64,000 nucleotides of DNA, taken from assembly GCA_947503965.1 (NCBI GenBank), contig CANNFU010000003.1, positions 62,001 through 126,000 of the forward strand, read 5' to 3'. The position numbers and the translations under genes are program-made. Of the stretch, positions 51,447 through 60,406 are shown piece by piece. The stretch comes from an uncultured Paracoccaceae bacterium (GTDB lineage Bacteria; Pseudomonadota; Alphaproteobacteria; Rhodobacterales; Rhodobacteraceae). The notes beneath the pieces were generated by a model that saw only the letters and a program-made list of their open reading frames with translations, did not search any database and was not told the origin of the DNA. Position 1 is the first letter of the stretch, and each line of letters begins with the position of its first letter.

Positions 51447-52028
51447 ATGACACATACATTTTCGCGCCGTGGTTTTCTGGCTGGCACTGCCGCTGTGATC
51501 GGGACGGGCGCCGCTGCGCAGACCGCCGGAACGACAGAGATCGAAAGCGATATCTCGCAAGGTGTGCAGCGCAACATATCCAGTTTTCGGTCGCTGGATT
51601 GGAAGCCCTATTTCAGCAATCTGGATAAGGGCGCGATCCTCGTCGATATCCAGTCGCGCGCGCTGCATTACTGGTCCCAAGATGAGTCGATCTACAAGCT
51701 CTACCCGACCAGTGTACCGCTGACCGAAGATTTAACGCGTACCGGCCGCACCGCCATCACCCGCAAGGTCGAAGGACCAAGCTGGGCACCGACACCGGCA
51801 ATGAAGCTGCGCAACCCAGAGTGGCCCGATTTCATTGGTCCGGGCCCCGACAACCCGCTGGGCACACATGCGCTGCACCTCACGTGGCAGTATTATCGTA
51901 TCCACGGCACGCACGACACGCGCAAGATCGGGCGTCGGTCGTCAAATGGCTGTATTGGGCTGTATAATGAGCAGATTGCAGAGCTGTACAATTATGCGCA
52001 GGTCGGCACGCAGGTGTTGTTGATCTGA
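51447..52028 (+). CDS. L,D-transpeptidase (YkuD), Tat-type signal
   Basis: A 193-residue protein with a twin-arginine-type leader (FSRRGFLAGTAAVIGTGAAAQ). The YkuD active site is seen as RIHGTHDTRKIG (His153) and RRSSNGCIGL (Cys169), with the family PLGTHALHL segment. It should be periplasmic and cross-link or modify peptidoglycan. It is the second such enzyme within 1.8 kb; the first has a lipobox, so the two differ in location. An intrinsic terminator follows at 52056-52079. Confidence 0.92.
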   Translation: MTHTFSRRGFLAGTAAVIGTGAAAQTAGTTEIESDISQGVQRNISSFRSLDWKPYFSNLDKGAILVDIQSRALHYWSQDESIYKLYPTSVPLTEDLTRTGRTAITRKVEGPSWAPTPAMKLRNPEWPDFIGPGPDNPLGTHALHLTWQYYRIHGTHDTRKIGRRSSNGCIGLYNEQIAELYNYAQVGTQVLLI

Positions 52029-52055
52029 AGGTAATGCATGGCGTTGCATAAAAAG

Positions 52056-52079
52056 GGGCGCAGTTTTGCGCCCTTTTTT
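52056..52079. terminator. Intrinsic terminator between L,D-transpeptidase and kinase
   Basis: GGGCGCA (52056-52062) and TGCGCCC (52067-52073), loop GTTT, then six T (52074-52079). A run of A before the stem (52050-52054) gives it a mirror function for the convergent kinase gene. Confidence 0.92.
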
Positions 52080-52083
52080 GTCA

Positions 52084-53385
52084 TCAATTCAAACCGCGTC
52101 TGAATATCCGGCCCGATATGAACGCCCGAATTTTCGATGGCGACTGAATGGGTTCAGGCACGATTTCGGGTATGGGCTTGGGCCGTCTTGGTTTGCTGGT
52201 TTCAGTGCTTTTTCGATCCACGCGGGCGGGCTTTGGTGACCGAACGGTCGTGGTTTCGGCATTGAATTCCTCGACCCATTTTGGCGCAGATACACGAGAC
52301 GGATTGACCACCGGTTCGCTGGATTTGATTTTCCCTTCGCGTGGTTGCGAATTGCGCACATATTCATTCGTTTCGGACACAAGGCGGGTCAGTGTCTTTT
52401 CCAAATTTTCATTATTGGCCGGCTTCATCGGTGCTGGTGTCGGTACCGGTCGTGCCGTTTCTGTAGTGATAATCGCCGACCATTCGCGCGCGCTCTGCAA
52501 ACGGTCCTTGGGCAGAATTCGCATGGCCTTATCGATGGCCGCAAGGAATTCGGGTTCGTATTCGTCAAACCGACCGGCCAGTGGTTCGCATGGATCGGCA
52601 TTATTGCTGGCGAATTCAGACATCCGGGTTTGGCTGTTGGGCGGCGCACTGCCTGTAATCAGATGATAGAACGTGGCGCCCAGCGCATACAGATCACTGC
52701 AAGCTGACTGTTTGCCACCGGCAAAATAGAATTCCTGTGGTGAGTATCCGTCCTTTACGACCAGTACAGCCGACAGGGCGCGCGTTTCGCGGCTGGCTTC
52801 TTCGCGGGCGGCACCAAAGTCGATCAGGACGGGGCTACCCCATTTATCCAGCAGAATGTTGTCGGGCGAGATATCGCGATGTAGCAGGTCATTCTGATGC
52901 ACAAGATCGACGGCATCCAGAATCTTGATCAGCGCCGCCTTGATCTGCGCGGGTGTCAGCGTCTGATCTTTATCTTTGACGATATCCAGCAGATCGCGAC
53001 CATCGATCCGGTCCAGCACCAGATACGCGGTTTCGTTGTCTTCAAAAATGCGATGTACGCCAACGATGTTGGGGTGACGCATCTTCGCTATGCTGCGTGC
53101 TTCGCGCATGAACATCTCGACGATGGCGCGGTATTTTTCGTGGTTGGAATGTGATCGCACCAGGACACGGTTGCCATCCCGCCGGCAGAATACCTCTGGA
53201 TAGCATTCCTTAATAACAACGCTACGCTCAAGATAGTTGTCCTGGGCAAGATATGTGATGCCGAAGCCGCCATTGCTCAACGGTCGCTCTATGGTGAATT
53301 GGTCACCAAGCAAGGTCGTCCCACTCGGAAGCGCTTCGCTCTGCTCCGAAGGAAGGTCTTTGATCTTCTCTGTCGCGGCCGCCAT
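52084..53385 (-). CDS. Ser/Thr protein kinase (Hanks type)
   Basis: A 433-residue protein. Kinase domain at about 25-300: glycine loop SNGGFGITYLAQ, VVIKECYPE (likely the ATP Lys), LHRDISPDNILLD catalytic loop and LIDFGAA. The segment HRDIS differs from the usual HRDLK/HRDIK; the Lys is replaced by Ser, a change seen in some bacterial kinases of this kind. The C-terminal 130 residues are proline- and basic-rich, with no membrane segment seen. No phosphatase or FHA gene is adjacent, so targets are unknown. Confidence 0.88.
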   Translation of the reverse strand: MAAATEKIKDLPSEQSEALPSGTTLLGDQFTIERPLSNGGFGITYLAQDNYLERSVVIKECYPEVFCRRDGNRVLVRSHSNHEKYRAIVEMFMREARSIAKMRHPNIVGVHRIFEDNETAYLVLDRIDGRDLLDIVKDKDQTLTPAQIKAALIKILDAVDLVHQNDLLHRDISPDNILLDKWGSPVLIDFGAAREEASRETRALSAVLVVKDGYSPQEFYFAGGKQSACSDLYALGATFYHLITGSAPPNSQTRMSEFASNNADPCEPLAGRFDEYEPEFLAAIDKAMRILPKDRLQSAREWSAIITTETARPVPTPAPMKPANNENLEKTLTRLVSETNEYVRNSQPREGKIKSSEPVVNPSRVSAPKWVEEFNAETTTVRSPKPARVDRKSTETSKPRRPKPIPEIVPEPIQSPSKIRAFISGRIFRRGLN

Positions 53386-53764
53386 TTTTCACCAAATGCG
53401 CAGGATAAAATGCGCGCTCCATACACAAAAACAAGCAACTCAGGCATGGTCAGCAATTATGGTTGCATTGCGGCCTAGTTTGGAAAAGTTATGGGTTTTT
53501 GGATTAACGCTATGCAACACAGCACGATTGCTGCACTTTCAGGTTGCCAAAACGGTCCAATTCCACCGGCGTAATCAACGCCGATTTCATAGGTTCTGTG
53601 ATCAAAAGAGCAAGGCACACAAGATGTATGTCCGTGATGAAAGTTCTCGTCAGATGATCGTCTGACTCGCTTCATGGTGGTATTTTGGCAAAGAAAATCT
53701 GCTAAGGGCTGTATGTTGCCCCAACCCTGCGCTTTGTCCGATGACGGACAGCTCGAAAATGGGC
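53386..53764. other. Intergenic region between hemH and kinase
   Basis: 379 bp without a gene I can support. It holds the upstream region of the kinase gene (minus strand) and the 3' end of hemH transcription. Two short dyads lie here: GTCAGA-TGATCG-TCTGAC (53649-53666) and TGTCCG-ATGA-CGGACA (53735-53750). The second is 15 bp beyond the hemH stop, has no T-run, and may be a weak or Rho-type end. Confidence 0.4.
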
Positions 53765-54850
53765 TTAGTCCAACCAGCCTTTGAGGTTCTTCTCAATCAC
53801 GCCCGACAGTGCATCGATATGCGCCGGGTCGTCGTTAAGGCATGGGATGTAGGTGAAATGTTCGCCACCTGCTTCTTCGAAGCTTTCCTTGATCTCTTCG
53901 TTGATCTCTTCAAGCGTTTCGATGCAGTCGGCCGAGAAGGCGGGTGCGCAGACGGCGATGTTTTTGATACCGTCTTCTTCGGCAAGGCGCGCGACCTCTT
54001 CCACGGTATACGGCTTCAGCCATTCTTCGGGACCAAACCGCGATTGGAAGGTTGTCACGATCTGTGTGTCGTCCCAGCCCAGCCGTTCTTTCAGCAGCCG
54101 TGTCGTTTTCTGGCACTGGCAGTGATAGGGGTCGCCTTCGCGCAGATACCGTTCTGGCACGCCATGATAGGAACAGACGAGTTTTTCAGGCTTTGTCTCT
54201 GCCGCCGCATAAGCCTTTTCAATGGATTGCGCGAGCGCTTCGATATAAGCGGGTTCGGCAAAATAGGGTTCAACCACCCGGGCGATGGGTTGCCATTTTT
54301 CTTCCATAAGTGCTCGGAAGAATTGATCATTTGCCGTGGCCGAGGTTGCCCCGGCGTAATGCGGATAAAGTGGGAAGAACAGGATTTTCGTGCATCCTGC
54401 TTCGACCATTTCGCGCACTTTGGATTTGGTCGATGGGTTGCCGTAGCGCATGCAGAAATCAACACGCACATCATCACCGTAGCGGTCGACCATCTGTTTT
54501 TTGATCGCTTCCGTCTGCGCCTTGGTGATAGTCATCAAGGGGCTTTCGTTGGCGTCTTCGTTCCAGATGGATTTGTACGCAGCGCCAGAGGAAAAGGGAC
54601 GTTTTGACAGGATAACAAGCTGCAACAAGGGCTGCCAGATCCAGGCAGAGTAATCGATGACCCGCTTGTCCGACAAAAATTCATTCAGGTAACGCCGCAT
54701 GGACCAATAGTCGGTCGCGTCCGGCGTGCCGAGATTCGCGATCAGAATGCCAACGCGTGCTGGCTTGACGGCGGGGTGATCCGCTGGCGCATGCATGGGG
54801 CATGTTGCTGGACGCTGTTCGGTCTGGCTGTGTGCATCGAACATTTTCAT
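53765..54850 (-). CDS. hemH: Ferrochelatase
   Basis: Inserts Fe2+ into protoporphyrin IX, the last step of haem synthesis. The 361-residue protein has the substrate site FFPLYPHYAGATSATAND with the catalytic His, the SYHGVPERYL segment, and FQSRFGPEEWLKPYT with conserved Glu. The N-terminal 30 residues (MKMFDAHSQTEQRPATCP) are longer than in many family members. An ATG slightly further inside is possible. It follows the methyltransferase-like gene by 52 bp on the same strand. Confidence 0.96.
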   Translation of the reverse strand: MKMFDAHSQTEQRPATCPMHAPADHPAVKPARVGILIANLGTPDATDYWSMRRYLNEFLSDKRVIDYSAWIWQPLLQLVILSKRPFSSGAAYKSIWNEDANESPLMTITKAQTEAIKKQMVDRYGDDVRVDFCMRYGNPSTKSKVREMVEAGCTKILFFPLYPHYAGATSATANDQFFRALMEEKWQPIARVVEPYFAEPAYIEALAQSIEKAYAAAETKPEKLVCSYHGVPERYLREGDPYHCQCQKTTRLLKERLGWDDTQIVTTFQSRFGPEEWLKPYTVEEVARLAEEDGIKNIAVCAPAFSADCIETLEEINEEIKESFEEAGGEHFTYIPCLNDDPAHIDALSGVIEKNLKGWLD

Positions 54851-54902
54851 TGCCCTCTAGGTAGCGATAATCGGGTGGTATTTAAATGGGATACGCACCA
54901 GA

Positions 54903-55736
54903 TCAATCTTTGGACCTAATTAAAGGCGTTTCTGTCGTGTTCAGCGCGTCAGCAAGCCGCGCCTTCGCACTGCCGGGTCGCAGTGGTTGTTGCTGTGTCG
55001 TGGACGGTGCCCAACCGGTCAGCGTGATGATTTCGAATGTCGCATCGACCCGGTTATCTGCATTTCGGAAATTGGCCGCATAGATTGAGGACGCTTCCGT
55101 CAGGACGTTCCGCCGCGTGATATGCTTGATCCGTTGGGTCAATGCGTTGTTTTCGCCCATCTTGCGCAGATCATGCATGAGGTGGAACGCGTTGGCATAA
55201 CTCGCCGTGATGGGTGTGCTGTCTGCCACGGGCAGCGCAAAGCCGGCCCGCTGCAGTAACCCGCCAAGGTCGCGGATTTCGCCCATGGGGGCGATCCGGG
55301 GGGACAGGCCACCGGTAATCGCCGCTTCAGCCTCGGCGAGTGATGTCCGCAGTTCGTGCAGGGTTTGCCCGCCAAGGAACGTGCACAGCAGCAGCCCGTC
55401 AGGTTCCAGCCCGTGCCGCGATTGAACAAGTTGCCCAACCGGATCATTCGCCCAATGCAGGCACATCATGTGCAGGATCAGGTCATGCGCCTGCGGTTTC
55501 AGGCTGAGTGTTTCATCATCGGGGATGATGGTCGCATCCGGGTACCGTTCCCGCCAGAAATCCGGAAAACCTGTCACAATGACGATGGATTTAAAGGTTC
55601 TGTTAACCTCGATCAGTCTTTCCTGCAGCTCATCCGCCGCCAGCTCTTGCAGGAACAAGGCGTCGGGTTCGGCCCTTTGGCGATTACGCTCAAGCGCTGT
55701 GCGGTCTGTCAGTTGCGGCATTGTCATGGCCGTCAT
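54903..55736 (-). CDS. BioC/NDUFAF5-like methyltransferase-fold protein
   Basis: A 277-residue protein resembling the BioC-like SAM methyltransferases found beside comF in alphaproteobacteria. Recognisable are LILHMMCLHWANDPVGQL, the post-motif GLEPDGLLLCTFLGG and the TLHELRTSLAEAEAA segment. The SAM-binding motif I, normally a glycine-rich loop, is degenerate (IVIVTGFPDFW), so catalysis as a standard methyltransferase is uncertain. The related mitochondrial NDUFAF5 acts in complex I assembly. It is divergent from comF. Confidence 0.75.
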   Translation of the reverse strand: MTAMTMPQLTDRTALERNRQRAEPDALFLQELAADELQERLIEVNRTFKSIVIVTGFPDFWRERYPDATIIPDDETLSLKPQAHDLILHMMCLHWANDPVGQLVQSRHGLEPDGLLLCTFLGGQTLHELRTSLAEAEAAITGGLSPRIAPMGEIRDLGGLLQRAGFALPVADSTPITASYANAFHLMHDLRKMGENNALTQRIKHITRRNVLTEASSIYAANFRNADNRVDATFEIITLTGWAPSTTQQQPLRPGSAKARLADALNTTETPLIRSKD

Positions 55737-55749
55737 TTAGGGTGGTTTC

Positions 55750-56472
55750 ATGCGGTTGCAAAGCGTCATTCGGGCCATCTACCCTGCGCAATGCGTGGCC
55801 TGCGACGCACAGACCGAGGCTGAATTCGGGCTATGTGGCCCTTGTTGGCGCGAGACGAAGTTCATTGGTGGGCTTGTCTGTGACACTTGCGGGACACCCC
55901 TGCCGGGCGAGGATCGGGGCGAGATCGTGCAGTGCGATGATTGTATGACCATCGCGCGGCCCTGGGACAGGGGGCGGGCTGCATTGATTTACACAGGCAT
56001 CGGGCGGCGGCTGGTTTTGGGCCTTAAACACGGTGATCGCACGGATCTGGCACGCCCTGCCGCGATGTGGATGACGCGCGTGGCGCGGCCCTTGTTGCAG
56101 GATGATACCGTCTTGGTGCCTGTACCGTTGCATTGGGTCAGGCTGGCGCGGCGACGGTACAATCAGGCGGCGTTGTTGGTCCATGCGCTGGGTAAGGCGC
56201 TGGAACGGCCTGTTTGTGCAGACGCTTTGTTGCGGCCAAAAAAGACACAACCGCTGGAGGGGCATAACCGGGATGCCCGATTTGCTGCACTCTCTGGCGC
56301 GATTGCGCCGAACCCCAAGCGCACGGATATCGTGAACGGGCGGTCGGTTCTGTTGGTCGATGATGTGATGACATCCGGCGCTACTTTGGCTGCCAGTGCA
56401 GAGGCCGCGCGTGCCGCCGGTGCCACAAACGTGTCGATTGTTACACTGGCAAGGGTGGTCAAAGATGCCTAA
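55750..56472 (+). CDS. ComF-family phosphoribosyltransferase-like protein
   Basis: A 240-residue protein with an N-terminal zinc-ribbon-like region (CVACDAQ, CGPCW, CDTCGTPLPGE, CDDCM) and a C-terminal phosphoribosyltransferase fold with VLLVDDVMTSGAT as the PRPP loop. ComF proteins act in DNA uptake in transformable bacteria, but in alphaproteobacteria the role is mostly unproven. It is the first gene of a plus-strand set with grxC, nitrilase, marR and a GNAT gene. Confidence 0.92.
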   Translation: MRLQSVIRAIYPAQCVACDAQTEAEFGLCGPCWRETKFIGGLVCDTCGTPLPGEDRGEIVQCDDCMTIARPWDRGRAALIYTGIGRRLVLGLKHGDRTDLARPAAMWMTRVARPLLQDDTVLVPVPLHWVRLARRRYNQAALLVHALGKALERPVCADALLRPKKTQPLEGHNRDARFAALSGAIAPNPKRTDIVNGRSVLLVDDVMTSGATLAASAEAARAAGATNVSIVTLARVVKDA

Positions 56473-56505
56473 ATGATGGTCGAACCTGAGTTAAGGACCA
56501 TGATG

Positions 56506-56763
56506 ATGGCAAATGTTGAAATCTATACCAAACCCACCTGTGGCTTTTGCCATATGGCGAAACGTCTTTTGAATTCCAAAGGGATCAGCTTTGCCGAGGT
56601 GAATATCTCTGCCCAGCCAGATCGGCGCGCGGAAATGATCCAGCGCGCGAATGGCGGCAGCACGGTTCCCCAGATATTCATCGATGGCACCCATGTGGGT
56701 GGCTGTGATGATCTGATGGCGTTGGAGCGTGCCGGCAAACTGGATGCGCTGCTGGCAGCATGA
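56506..56763 (+). CDS. grxC: Glutaredoxin 3 (CGFC active site)
   Basis: An 85-residue glutaredoxin from ATG 56506, preceded by AAGGA at 56493-56497. The active site reads TKPTCGFCHMA, a dithiol motif with Gly-Phe where E. coli Grx3 has Pro-Tyr. STVPQIFIDGTHVGG gives the cis-Pro glutathione site. It reduces disulfides using glutathione. Nearby in-frame ATGs at 56500 and 56503 could be used. It is coupled to the nitrilase gene by ATGA. Confidence 0.93.
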   Translation: MANVEIYTKPTCGFCHMAKRLLNSKGISFAEVNISAQPDRRAEMIQRANGGSTVPQIFIDGTHVGGCDDLMALERAGKLDALLAA

Positions 56764-57590
56764 AGGCCGCGCTGGTCCAACTGAATGTCAGCGATGATCC
56801 GGTGGCAAATCTGCCCCGGACAGTGGCGTTCATTGCTGAGGCGGCAGGCAAGGGCGCAGGGTTTGTTCTGACCCCGGAAGTGACGAATTGCGTGTCGCAG
56901 GACCGCGCCCATCAGGCCCGGGTATTGCAGCATGAAGACGATGATCTGACGCTGAAAGGTCTGCAAGAGGCGGCGATCCGCCATGGTGTGTGGCTGTCCA
57001 TCGGATCTTTGGCGTTGAAGACGAATGATCCTGATGGCCGCTTTGCCAACCGGTCGTTTCTGATTGATCCGGCGGGTCAGATCATGGCCCGCTATGACAA
57101 GATTCACATGTTCGACGTGGCGGTGTCCGCGACAGAGACCTATCGCGAATCCGCTGGGTATCGCCCCGGAGAGCGGGCTGTGGTTGCAGATGCGCCTTTT
57201 GCCAAGATTGGCCTAAGCATTTGTTACGACGTGCGTTTTGCGTATCTTTATCGCGCGTTGGCACAGGCTGGGGCTGAGGTCTTGTTGATCCCGTCTGCAT
57301 TTTCGCCCGTCACAGGGGCCGCCCATTGGGAGCCGCTTCTGCGCGCCCGCGCGATTGAGACGGGCGCTTATGTGCTCGCGGCGGCGCAAACAGGCACACA
57401 TGCCGCACAGGCGGGCAAGCCGCGCCAAACTTATGGGCATTCCGTGGCAATTTCGCCTTGGGGCGAGGTTCTGGTTGATATGGGCACCGAACCGGGCATC
57501 GCTCTGGTTGATCTTGACCTAGGGGAAGTGGCACAAAGCCGCAAACGTATCGCGGCACTCAGCCATGATCGTCCTTTTGAAGGCCCTTGA
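56760..57590 (+). CDS. Carbon-nitrogen hydrolase (Nit family)
   Basis: A 276-residue nitrilase-superfamily amidase with the Glu-Lys-Cys triad: LTPEVTNCV (Glu), RYDKIHMFDV (Lys) and LSICYDVRF (Cys). It is closest in pattern to the Nit1/omega-amidase branch, which includes deaminated-glutathione amidase. The link with glutaredoxin, which uses glutathione, supports that reading but does not prove it. Overlaps grxC by 4 bp. Confidence 0.9.
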   Translation: MKAALVQLNVSDDPVANLPRTVAFIAEAAGKGAGFVLTPEVTNCVSQDRAHQARVLQHEDDDLTLKGLQEAAIRHGVWLSIGSLALKTNDPDGRFANRSFLIDPAGQIMARYDKIHMFDVAVSATETYRESAGYRPGERAVVADAPFAKIGLSICYDVRFAYLYRALAQAGAEVLLIPSAFSPVTGAAHWEPLLRARAIETGAYVLAAAQTGTHAAQAGKPRQTYGHSVAISPWGEVLVDMGTEPGIALVDLDLGEVAQSRKRIAALSHDRPFEGP

Positions 57591-58033
57591 TGTCCGATGT
57601 ATCCAATAGTCTTGCCGTTTCGCTGTTCAGTGAAATCCTTGTGGTGGACCAATTGGCGCGCGCGAATGTCGCCCGCGTGCTACCCAAGGGGATGGAGCTG
57701 TCGCACTTTTCGGTGCTGAACCATCTGGCGCATGCAGGTGTTGAACGCTCGCCCGCGCAATTGGCAAAAACATTCCATCTGACCCGTGGCGCCATGACGA
57801 ATACGTTGCATAAACTTGAATGGGCCGGTTGGGTCCATATCCGCCCCGACTGGGACGATGCGCGGCGCAAGATGGTCGCGATCAGTCCCTCGGGCCAGGC
57901 GGCGCGGGATGCGGCACTGGCGGCGATTGCCCCGGTTATTGCCGATGTTGTCAAGAAGGTGGGCCACGACAAGATGCGCGCTGTGCTACCGGTCCTCCGC
58001 GAAATGCGGTTGAAGCTAAGCGATGTTGACTGA
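57590..58033 (+). CDS. MarR-family transcriptional regulator
   Basis: A 147-residue protein with a winged-helix DNA-binding region (ELSHFSVLNHLAHAG, RSPAQLAKTFHLTRGAMTNTLHKLEWAGWV, then the wing RPDWDDARRKMVAIS). It would bind DNA as a dimer, often in response to a small ligand. The target is not apparent. Its ATG overlaps the nitrilase stop by one base (TGATG) and its stop overlaps the next start in the same way, so it lies in the operon. Confidence 0.92.
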   Translation: MSDVSNSLAVSLFSEILVVDQLARANVARVLPKGMELSHFSVLNHLAHAGVERSPAQLAKTFHLTRGAMTNTLHKLEWAGWVHIRPDWDDARRKMVAISPSGQAARDAALAAIAPVIADVVKKVGHDKMRAVLPVLREMRLKLSDVD

Positions 58034-58800
58034 TGTTCCGGTCAATCGGTCTGGCCAGCGATGCGCTGATCATGCGCGGACTGTCAGTTTTTGAGGAACA
58101 CTCGAATCGGATCGTGATGCGCACCCCGGATGAGCCGGATTATTGGCACGGCAATCTGGTGATCATGCGCGAATTGGGTGATCCGGTCGATGACGTCGCC
58201 TATTTCGCGCGTGATTTCCCGGATGCGTCGCATCTGACTGTCGTGTGGGATGTGCCGGGGCTTGATCCTGCTCCCCTGTCCGCCGCATTGCCGGGGCTAG
58301 AGGTCGAAACGTTTGACGTCTTGTCGCTGCAGGACCCGATCCGGCATGCAGCTGTTCCGGCCGGTATTGGTCTACGCGTGGTCACAGATTGGGATGGATT
58401 GTTGGCCCTGCAGCTGGAAGCAGCCAAGGATGAAGGTTACGATCTGGCCGTGCATCAGGGCTATTTGGAACGGCGCAATGCTGCCCTGCGGGCGCAGATC
58501 GCCGCAGATTGCGGCCAGTGGTTTGGGGCATTTGATGGCGATCTGATCGTGGGCACACTCGGCATATTCCATGATGACAGCGTTGCACGATACCAATCCG
58601 TCATCACCCGCGCATCACATCGCAGACGCGGCATCTGTGCGGCATTGCTGACATATGCGTGTCATTGGGCGCAGCATCGTGCCCCGGACGCAATCCCGGT
58701 TATTGTGGCCGAGGCCGAAAGCAATGCAGGACGCCTTTACCGTCGCATGGGCTTTGCCCTGACGGAAACCTTGGTCGAGGCGACAAAGCGCGGCTATTGA
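58033..58800 (+). CDS. GNAT-family N-acetyltransferase
   Basis: A 255-residue protein with a GNAT domain in the C-terminal half: VGTLGIFHDDSVARYQSVIT, then the acetyl-CoA-binding motif RASHRRRGICAALLTYA, and NAGRLYRRMGFAL. The N-terminal half (YWHGNLVIMRELGDP, VWDVPGLDP) is less clear and may be a diverged second GNAT-like domain. Substrate unknown. It ends the operon that starts with comF. Confidence 0.88.
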   Translation: MFRSIGLASDALIMRGLSVFEEHSNRIVMRTPDEPDYWHGNLVIMRELGDPVDDVAYFARDFPDASHLTVVWDVPGLDPAPLSAALPGLEVETFDVLSLQDPIRHAAVPAGIGLRVVTDWDGLLALQLEAAKDEGYDLAVHQGYLERRNAALRAQIAADCGQWFGAFDGDLIVGTLGIFHDDSVARYQSVITRASHRRRGICAALLTYACHWAQHRAPDAIPVIVAEAESNAGRLYRRMGFALTETLVEATKRGY

Positions 58801-58943
58801 TCCCCGGGTCCCTGCAATGAACAGCCCATTCAGTTGCGGTTAAAATGTAAGCAAATGGGTATCACACGCTCAATAAATAGGCGTAACACCCCTGCATTTT
58901 TGTCAGATGCTTAAAACTCTGGCCAATTTCTGGCGTTTCACGT

Positions 58944-59110
58944 CAGTTGCAACTGCCCGCTGATCCGGGCGCCGCATGAGGGGCAATCCTGGCAGATCGC
59001 TCCCCTCACGCGACTACAACATCACTGTTGCGGGTCCTGCCTTAGTTGGTCGGCTTTCCGTTGAAAAGGGCCTCTGCGTCCTTTCTGCGATCCGCAGCGA
59101 CAACGGGGAC
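58944..59110 (+). ncRNA. Candidate structured 5' leader upstream of urtA
   Basis: Between the GNAT stop and urtA (318 bp without a gene) lie several consecutive dyads: CAGTTG-CAACTG (58944-58955), GCCCG-CTGATC-CGGGC (58955-58970), TGAGGGG with CCCCTCA (58977-58983, 59002-59008), CAACA-TCAC-TGTTG (59017-59030), CTGCG-ATC-CGCAG (59085-59097) inside CCGTTG/CAACGG (59058-59063, 59101-59106). A second CTGCG at 59074 could pair with the same CGCAG, giving alternative folds. This density suggests a folded RNA leader, possibly regulatory. It does not match the guanidine-I or glutamine riboswitch cores I know. Confidence 0.4.
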
Positions 59111-59119
59111 GTACGACCT

Positions 59120-60400
59120 ATGACGATTAAAACTTCTGCTTTTGCCCTTACCGCTCTTATGAGCACAACCGCCATGGCTGCCGCCGAATGCGCCGATCCG
59201 ATCAAGGTGGGTGTGTTGCATTCGCTGTCCGGCACGATGGCGATTTCCGAAACCACGCTCAAAGACACGATGGAACTGCTGATCGAGAACCAGAATGCCG
59301 CTGGTGGCCTTTTGGATTGTCAGATTGAAGCGGTTGTTGTCGATCCCGCCTCTGACTGGCCGCTTTTTGCGGAAAAGGCGCGTGAATTGCTGACCGTCAA
59401 CGAAGTCGATGTGATCTTTGGCAGCTGGACATCGGTCAGCCGGAAATCCGTCTTGCCTGTGCTGGAAGAGCTGAACGGTCTGATGTTCTATCCGGTGCAG
59501 TACGAGGGCGAGGAAAGCTCTCGCAACGTCTTCTACACCGGTGCCGCACCAAACCAGCAGGCGATCCCTGCGACGGATTACTTTCTTGAGGAACTGGGGG
59601 TCGAGAAATTCGCGCTGCTCGGCACCGATTATGTCTACCCGCGCACAACCAACAATATCCTTGAAGCCTATCTTCAGGACAAAGACATTCCTGCCGAAGA
59701 TATCTTTGTGAACTACACACCTTTCGGTCATTCTGACTGGGCCACGATTGTGGCTGATGTGGTCGCATTGGGCGCGGATGGCAAGCAGGTTGGCGTGATT
59801 TCAACCATCAATGGTGACGCGAATATCGGCTTCTACAAAGAACTGGCTGCCGCTGGCATCTCTGCCGATGATATCCCGGTTGTCGCATTCTCGGTGGGTG
59901 AGGAAGAGCTGTCCGGTCTGGATACATCCGACCTGGTTGGTCACTTGGCCGCGTGGAACTATTTCCAATCCGCTGAATCCGAAGCCAACGATGAATGGGT
60001 CGCCGCCTGGAAAGCCAAGATGGGCGAAGATCGCGTGACCAATGACCCGATGGAGGCGCATTACATCGGCTTCAACATGTGGGTGAACGCCGTGACCGAA
60101 GCCGGCACCACGGATGTCGATGCCGTCCGCGAGGCGATGTATGGCCAGGAATTCCCGAACCTCACAGGCGGGACCGCCGTCATGCTGCCGAACCATCACC
60201 TGTCCAAACCTGTTCTGATCGGTGAAATCACGGCTGATGGTCAGTTCGACATTATCAGCCAGACCGAAGAGGTGCCGGGTGATGCGTGGACCGACTTCCT
60301 GCCTGAATCGGCTGTGTTGAAATCCGATTGGGAAACGCTGGGTTGCGGCATGTATAACACCGAGACCGAGACCTGCATTCAGCTGACTTCAAACTACTGA
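59120..60400 (+). CDS. urtA: Urea ABC transporter substrate-binding protein
   Basis: A 426-residue periplasmic binding protein of the urea/amide type. From ATG 59120 it has a signal peptide (MTIKTSAFALTALMSTTAMA) and the family start IKVGVLHSLSGTMAISE. Characteristic segments are GSWTSVSRKSVLPVLEE, NGLMFYPVQYEGEESS and TDYVYPRTTN. The frame is open upstream to 58976, but that extension would precede the signal peptide, so the later start is used. First gene of urtABCD. Confidence 0.96.
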   Translation: MTIKTSAFALTALMSTTAMAAAECADPIKVGVLHSLSGTMAISETTLKDTMELLIENQNAAGGLLDCQIEAVVVDPASDWPLFAEKARELLTVNEVDVIFGSWTSVSRKSVLPVLEELNGLMFYPVQYEGEESSRNVFYTGAAPNQQAIPATDYFLEELGVEKFALLGTDYVYPRTTNNILEAYLQDKDIPAEDIFVNYTPFGHSDWATIVADVVALGADGKQVGVISTINGDANIGFYKELAAAGISADDIPVVAFSVGEEELSGLDTSDLVGHLAAWNYFQSAESEANDEWVAAWKAKMGEDRVTNDPMEAHYIGFNMWVNAVTEAGTTDVDAVREAMYGQEFPNLTGGTAVMLPNHHLSKPVLIGEITADGQFDIISQTEEVPGDAWTDFLPESAVLKSDWETLGCGMYNTETETCIQLTSNY

Positions 60401-60406
60401 CCAGTA

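Noticed and set aside
58801..59119. Guanidine-I or glutamine riboswitch before urtA
   Set aside because: The conserved core sequences of those riboswitches were not found, although the leader is rich in hairpins.
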